Shown here piece after piece: positions 59,850-64,000 of a DNA stretch of 64,000 bases. The DNA comes from Candidatus Endonucleibacter sp. (ex Gigantidas childressi) (GTDB taxonomy: Bacteria > Pseudomonadota > Gammaproteobacteria > Pseudomonadales > Endozoicomonadaceae), in the NCBI GenBank assembly GCA_030674875.1, contig JASXSU010000001.1, positions 712,501-776,500 on the forward strand. Direction: 5' to 3'. Every line of letters starts with the position of its first letter. The stretch's first letter is position 1. Under the pieces are notes generated by a model that did not search any database, had not been told where the DNA came from, and saw nothing but the letters and a program-made list of their open reading frames with translations. The translations under genes and the position numbers were made by a program.

Positions 59850-60491
59850 TTAAAGAGTATTTGGGATGAGAGCATCTGTCTCACTTGTTTCTAGTGAGCT
59901 GCGAGTCGGCACTTTGTATAAAAAACCTTTGCCTGCAAAAGTTTGGAAAGAATAGCTACCATCCGGGGTGGTTATTATTGCATAAACACTGTCTTTTCCT
60001 GCGGTGATTACAATGCTTGATGAATCAACATCTGTTAAGAAGCCTGAACTTATTTTTGAAGCACCATTCTTGTAAGTATTATCTATAACAACAGTGTGAA
60101 TTGAAAAATTAGGCATAGTGATAACCATCGTACTTTCTGGCTTTAGCGAAAGGACGCTTTCAGTACTGAGAGTTATAGCAATTTTTTAGGTAACGGCAGG
60201 GTGAAGGTCATATTCTTGAATATCGTGACTGTCTTAGATTTGCATAATAGCATCATGTTCAGGAGTCTTCGCGCGTAAAGAAGATATATTAGTATTGCTG
60301 TTAGGGTTAATAGGCTTCTGGTCAGTTATCGGCCTCCCCTTGCCATTAATCGCTAATTGTCGTTTATCTTTTAATTCTTCCGCCTTGGTCAGCGTCTTTG
60401 CAGGCTCAGAATTAGTGGTTGCATTATAAATCAGAAGGCTTGCTGTACAGCCACCAATGATGAACAATGTTATAATTATTTTTTGTTTCAT
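59850..60491 (-). pseudogene. Protease propeptide-like gene, two nonsense codons
   Basis: One frame from ATG 60491, which has a perfect AAAGGAG site. The N-terminus has a lipobox-like end (ITLFIIGGC). TAA codons occur at 60236-60234 (after AIMQI) and in HPAVT-stop-KIAITLSTE (near 60190), while the frame continues to ITTPDGSYSFQTFAGKGFLY, a propeptide-like piece typical of secreted metalloproteases. The end is 31 bp from the protease frame and in another phase. Either one broken gene or an adjacent separate gene. Confidence 0.7.
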
Positions 60492-60578
60492 GATGTCTCC
60501 TTTCATCCAAATATTACCTCGTTCCCATGAGTTTATTTTTTATAGTGCAACAATGGTGCAGATAGAGGTATTTATATT

Positions 60579-60703
60579 TATACCCATTACCCTTGAAGGT
60601 GTAAGATTGTTGGCTGCTCTCGCTCACTGGGTCATATATTGCTCTTAGGCTCATGGGAGCGTTTGTTTGTCGGCTATCTCCACCTTCCATGGTAACTGGT
60701 ATA
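60579..60703. repeat. Repeat A copy upstream of NUDIX gene
   Basis: TATACCCATTACCCTTGAAGG at left, TTCCATGGTAACTGGTATA at right, 125 bp; ends 36 bp before the next start codon. Confidence 0.88.
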
Positions 60704-60739
60704 GATATGCTATTCATATTGGAATCTGCAGGATAATAA

Positions 60740-61228
60740 ATGCAATCAATACAGGACATTAATTGGCACTCTTGGCAAACCAAATATTCTGCAACGCTAA
60801 CTTTTATAGTAAAAGATGGTCAGATCTTGCTGATCCGTAAAAAACGCGGATTGGGGGCAGGCAAAATTAGTGGGCCTGGTGGCAAGCTTGAGCTGGGAGA
60901 AACTTTACTGGAGTGCGCCGTCCGGGAAGTGCAGGAAGAACTTTGCATTACACCGTTAGACCCTGAATTTGGCGGGGAAAACTTATTTCAGTTTATCGAT
61001 GGTAGCTCCCTTCACGTTCACGCTTACGTGGCATATGATTTTGAAGGTGTACCGACAGAAACCAATGAGGCTAGCCCGTTATGGTTCTCTCTGACAACTA
61101 TTCCATACCCAGATATGTGGGAAGACGATAGGGTATGGCTGCCGGAACTGTTGAAGGGGCAGAAGTTCCGAGGACTCTATCTTTTTGATGGTGATAGCAT
61201 GTTAGATTATGAGTTGGAATTACGTTGA
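60740..61228 (+). CDS. NUDIX hydrolase, 8-oxo-dGTPase type
   Basis: 162 residues. Nudix box GGKLELGETLLECAVREVQEELCI fits GX5EX7REVXEEXGU except that the final Gly is Cys. The surroundings (KKRGLGAGKISGPGGK, WFSLTTIPYPDMWEDDRVWL) are like the MTH1/MutT-type pool-sanitising family. AGGA precedes the ATG. It is isolated by repeat A on both sides. Confidence 0.88.
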   Translation: MQSIQDINWHSWQTKYSATLTFIVKDGQILLIRKKRGLGAGKISGPGGKLELGETLLECAVREVQEELCITPLDPEFGGENLFQFIDGSSLHVHAYVAYDFEGVPTETNEASPLWFSLTTIPYPDMWEDDRVWLPELLKGQKFRGLYLFDGDSMLDYELELR

Positions 61229-61329
61229 TTGTCGTAAGAAATTAAGTATACCTAAGTCAAGTATGAATAAGAAGTATTGATGGTGCTCCCGGAAGGTAGG
61301 CGCGCCAATCATTTTTTATGTTTTCCATA

Positions 61330-61432
61330 TATATCCGTTACCATAGAAGGAGATAAGCTACTACTACTTTCGCCCACCCCAAACATCTACTACTCACAGG
61401 CTTATGGTACAGCTTCATTAAAAGCGGCTATA
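61330..61432. repeat. Repeat A, shortened copy
   Basis: TATATATCCGTTACCATAGAAGG at left; CATCTACTACTCACAGGCTTATGG core; TATA at right with the right arm eroded. Confidence 0.65.
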
Positions 61433-61539
61433 ATTCGTCTTCACTAAGCTTTACCTTGATTACTTAGGCTGGTAGATGCGTACGTTGTTTCTGATATATT
61501 TCTTTCTTTTGACCAAGGTTTTGGCTTCTAGGACTTATT

Positions 61540-62301
61540 ATGAACTTATGCAACAAAAATATTGTAATTACAGGAGCTGCACAAGGGCTTGGCCAAGCTA
61601 TGGCTATTAACCTTGCTCAGAGAGGTGTAAATATAGCCCTGATTGACCTAAACAAAGATAAGCTGGAGACCACAGTCTCGCTTTGCCATAAAATGGGGAC
61701 TAAGGTTATTGCTATAGCTGCTGACGTGTCAAATGAATCACAAGTAGAAAATGCTATTAATAACATCTGTGAAACTCTTGGCCCATTACACGGACTTATT
61801 AATAATGCTGGCATTCTTAAGGACGGATTGCTGGTAAAAACCAGCAAAGGTAAAGTTGTCGGCAAGCTCTCTCTTGATCAATGGCAATCTGTCATTAATA
61901 TAAACTTAACCGGTGTTTTCCTTTGTGGCCGAGAAGTTGCTTCCCATATGATCGAAGCCGAGTCCAGAGGAGTTATTATCAATATCGCTAGCATTTCAAG
62001 AGTCGGCAATTTCGGTCAAAGCAATTATGCCGCAGCTAAAGCTGGAGTGGTAGCCTTGACTACTACCTGGGCCAAAGAGCTTTCTCGCCACAGTATTCGC
62101 TGTGCAGCAATTGCTCCGGGCATGATTGAGACAGAGATGACTACAACCATGAAACCAGAAGCAAAAGCCAAGATTAATTCCGGCATTCCTCTTGGCCACA
62201 TGGGGTTGCCAGAACATATTGCCCAAACAGCGGCCTTCATTTTTGAAAATGATTATATTAATGGGCGTGTTATTGAAGTGGATGGAGGGCTAAGATTATA
62301 A
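61540..62301 (+). CDS. Short-chain dehydrogenase/reductase (FabG-like)
   Basis: 253 residues. Rossmann motif TGAAQGLGQAM, NNAG, catalytic Ser in IASISRVGNFGQSN and YAAAKAG, with the C-terminal DGGLRL. The family reduces 3-oxoacyl-ACP or -CoA, or related ketones. ATG has AGGA 7-8 nt upstream. No neighbours point to a substrate. Confidence 0.88.
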   Translation: MNLCNKNIVITGAAQGLGQAMAINLAQRGVNIALIDLNKDKLETTVSLCHKMGTKVIAIAADVSNESQVENAINNICETLGPLHGLINNAGILKDGLLVKTSKGKVVGKLSLDQWQSVININLTGVFLCGREVASHMIEAESRGVIINIASISRVGNFGQSNYAAAKAGVVALTTTWAKELSRHSIRCAAIAPGMIETEMTTTMKPEAKAKINSGIPLGHMGLPEHIAQTAAFIFENDYINGRVIEVDGGLRL

Positions 62302-62312
62302 GTTATAATCCA

Positions 62313-62635
62313 ATGAGACCTCAACATAACTCAACAAAGACTATCATACGCTGGTAAAATATCGACATGCAAAAATTCTTCACAATACAGACCAAGCTCT
62401 TCGTTTCAGCCAACACCTAAATAATCCAACTCTTCGTAGGCTGGATGATACGGAGGCGCTATTGAAATAGTCAGCACTTGAAAAGTTACTATACTCAATC
62501 TACACCTCTAACACCGGTCTCTTCAGCAGCTATCTTCTGCCGACCTTGTTTCGAGCCTTATTCCTTGGAACATGGTATCGCTTATCCGGTGTGTAGTTGG
62601 CTCAGTGCTTGTATAGAGATCTTCTGTTTCGCAAG
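62313..62635 (+). pseudogene. IS5-family transposase relic (5' part)
   Basis: Left end GAGACCTCAACATAAC; ATG 62368 gives MQKFFTIQTKLFVSAN, then multiple stops. The stretch CTTGTATAGAGATCTTC is the second empty site for the insert at 55301. Ends at the left end of repeat A at 62636. Confidence 0.8.
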
Positions 62636-62752
62636 TATGCTCGTTTCTATTGAAAGTGTGATCAGGAAACAAATGATAGAAGTCACTTAGGCTTATGAGT
62701 TGTAGACGACTGTGGTAAGTGAGAGAACACCTTCAAAAGGAGCGAGTATAGT
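62636..62752. repeat. Repeat A copy beside IS630 relic
   Basis: TATGCTCGTTTCTATTGAAAG at left and ACACCTTCAAAAGGAGCGAGTATA at right. It separates the IS5 relic from IS630-type coding sequence. Confidence 0.8.
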
Positions 62753-62914
62753 TCTTGATGGTGCTGGCTACCATAGTGCAAAGGAGTTGATCGAGACAGC
62801 TGGAACGTTGAAGATGAAAATAAAACTACATTCTCTTCCTCCTTACAGCCCAAATCTAAACCCCAACGAGCAATTATGGAAGGTTATGAATGCTCATGCA
62901 CAGAATAATGAATA
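62753..62914 (+). pseudogene. IS630-family transposase C-terminal relic
   Basis: About 54 codons: VLDGAGYHSAKEL, then LPPYSPNLNPNEQLWKVMN. These are the second catalytic Asp region and the terminal Glu region of the IS630/Tc1-mariner DDE fold. No N-terminal part. This superfamily targets TA, as does repeat A. Confidence 0.85.
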
Positions 62915-62930
62915 GTTTGTAACTACGAGT

Positions 62931-63110
62931 AAAACAGAGGTTGCCATGAGAGCCGCGTTCATGGCTGCCCATAACAGTCGTCAGGTGGCGGTGCTTGTAC
63001 CCACCACGCTGTTGGCACAACAACATTTCGAGAGTTTCAGAGATAGCTTCGCAGAGTGGCCGGTCAAGGTGGAAGTGATCTCCCGCTTCAAATCCCCCAA
63101 ACATAATAAT
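62931..63110 (+). pseudogene. Displaced fragment of mfd
   Basis: 60 codons match transcription-repair coupling factor immediately after its Walker A lysine: [51 protein letters not shown]. Both ends are cut. It is visibly richer in G+C than the surroundings, suggesting another origin or a less eroded source. Confidence 0.85.
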
Positions 63111-63117
63111 ATTTCCA

Positions 63118-63147
63118 TAAAAAAGCCACCTCGTTTAATTGAGGAGG
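63118..63147 (-). terminator. Terminator for the 238-residue gene
   Basis: Minus strand GCCTCCTC-aattaaac-GAGGTGGC followed by a T6 run, 10 bp after the stop at 63157. Confidence 0.85.
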
Positions 63148-63156
63148 CAGATTATC

Positions 63157-63873
63157 TTAGTCACTTACAATGAAAACTACACCAGTAGTATTCAATATAC
63201 CACGACCAAATAAGGCAGATACAGTGTAGTAACATGATTTTCCTTGGTCAAATTCCATACTCACTTGTGGGTCATTAGATATCAAACATGCAACAGCTTG
63301 CTTAGGTAGAACAACACCCAACAACTTAGGCAAAGAGGTCTTGTTTAATCTATTAGCAACGACCATCTTAAAGCCATTGATCTTATCAAGAACCTTGAAG
63401 CGGTCTAGGTAACTACTAACACTAAGCTCGGTCAGAAACACAACATCATCAGAGCCGCTCAAAATTTCATTCTGGTCACGAGTTAAACGAGCGGCACCAA
63501 GTGCCTCATAAATAAGATTACCTTTGTCCTCACTACTAGTAGCAGCAGTGAAACCAGCTATAGTAAGTGTCTGAGCAGCAATCTGACCTAGTTGAGGAAT
63601 AGAAGCAGGTAGATCAACACAAATAGTACTAGCAAGCTTATCATCATAAATACAAGAGATTGCGTCAGACATTTGTTTAACCATTTTATCAGTTATAGCA
63701 TTCTTAGCAGTCTGGCAGTCTTTGGTGTTAATGTTTTGCCTAGTACATACAACGTCGTCGTCCAACTTGATATTAACACTATCAGATGTTGAACCAGTGA
63801 ATTCTGCATCCTGTCCACGGGAATGAGCTTGTACAACGGTGCTGTCTTGTAGCTCAGTTACGATAAATGGCAT
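63157..63873 (-). CDS. Unrecognised protein, 5' end uncertain
   Basis: 238 residues from ATG 63873. No family recognised and no membrane segment seen. Notable: [51 protein letters not shown], several Cys. AAGGAG touches the ATG with no spacer, which is too close for a normal site, and the frame stays open for 21 more codons (AERFEDCVYSIVADKGVKE), so the real start may be non-canonical or upstream after a frameshift. Ends in a clean terminator, which argues for a real transcript. Confidence 0.55.
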   Translation of the reverse strand: MPFIVTELQDSTVVQAHSRGQDAEFTGSTSDSVNIKLDDDVVCTRQNINTKDCQTAKNAITDKMVKQMSDAISCIYDDKLASTICVDLPASIPQLGQIAAQTLTIAGFTAATSSEDKGNLIYEALGAARLTRDQNEILSGSDDVVFLTELSVSSYLDRFKVLDKINGFKMVVANRLNKTSLPKLLGVVLPKQAVACLISNDPQVSMEFDQGKSCYYTVSALFGRGILNTTGVVFIVSD

Positions 63874-64000
63874 CTCCTTAACGCCTTTATCAGCGACGAT
63901 AGAATAAACACAATCTTCAAATCTTTCAGCTGTTCAAAACTGATATAGAAAATTTTTAAACCGTAGTTAAATAGTCGTCAGAATACACGGCACCAATCAT
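63874..64000. other. Window edge
   Basis: Upstream of the 238-residue gene. On the minus strand an ATG at the very edge opens MIGAVYSDDYLTTV before a stop; too short to judge. Confidence 0.3.

Noticed and set aside
58955-60491. Stop-codon reassignment to explain in-frame TAA/TAG
   Set aside because: All intact housekeeping genes here end normally at TAA, TAG or TGA, and both stop types occur in the broken gene.

Overview
The window is about 41% GC and looks like a chromosome segment of a gammaproteobacterium. Three blocks show Pseudomonas/Oceanospirillales-type synteny: rpoH-ftsX-ftsE-ftsY; birA - SPOR protein - tRNA-Tyr/Gly/Thr/Trp - secE-nusG-rplKAJL-rpoBC; and comF-bioBFHCD followed by a large acyl-CoA dehydrogenase. 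A decayed-transposon load, pseudogenes, low-complexity secreted proteins, a DUF2608 secreted HAD protein and two AmpG permeases suggest a host-associated lineage undergoing genome erosion, perhaps near Endozoicomonadaceae. That placement is inference; no rRNA is present.

Layout. 1-5342: rpoH 5' end with a SigmaE-type promoter, IS4 relic, ftsXEY. 5343-9276: transposon graveyard, a duplicated-module lipoprotein, DUF2835 protein, ETHE1-like persulfide dioxygenase. 9277-24422: transcription/translation supercluster on the minus strand, lacking tufB between tRNA-Thr and tRNA-Trp and coaX next to birA. 24423-35471: AsmA, a methyltransferase, comF and the full biotin operon, with a BirA-type operator in front of bioB and a bioH that appears to start at CTG. 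35889-44223: a triple-SPOR envelope protein, a broken IS30, and a 983-residue repeat-rich putative surface protein with a C9 tract. 44224-48642: groESL with a Sigma32-type promoter, yajQ, an M23 peptidase. 48822-54431: two ampG paralogues flanking an unrecognised multi-spanning membrane protein whose promoter is overlaid by a strong Fur box; then two small genes. 55015-64000: IS5 relics, DUF2608, GNAT, a secreted metzincin locus broken by nonsense codons, NUDIX, SDR, an IS630 relic, a displaced mfd fragment and an unknown gene at the edge.

The dominant unexplained structure is a roughly 125-bp MITE-like family (called repeat A here), present in about 25 full or partial copies. It has TATACCC/GGGTATA ends and inserts at TA. 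A filled and two empty versions of one target site occur in the window. Copies split transposase genes, sit within 20-70 bp upstream of several genes, and lie inside the bio operon leader. A second, 139-bp family (repeat B) has 15-bp inverted ends and 5-bp target duplications. The best candidates for new biology are the Fur-box membrane protein between the ampG genes, the repeat-rich, possibly phase-variable surface protein, and repeat A with its possible IS630-type driver.
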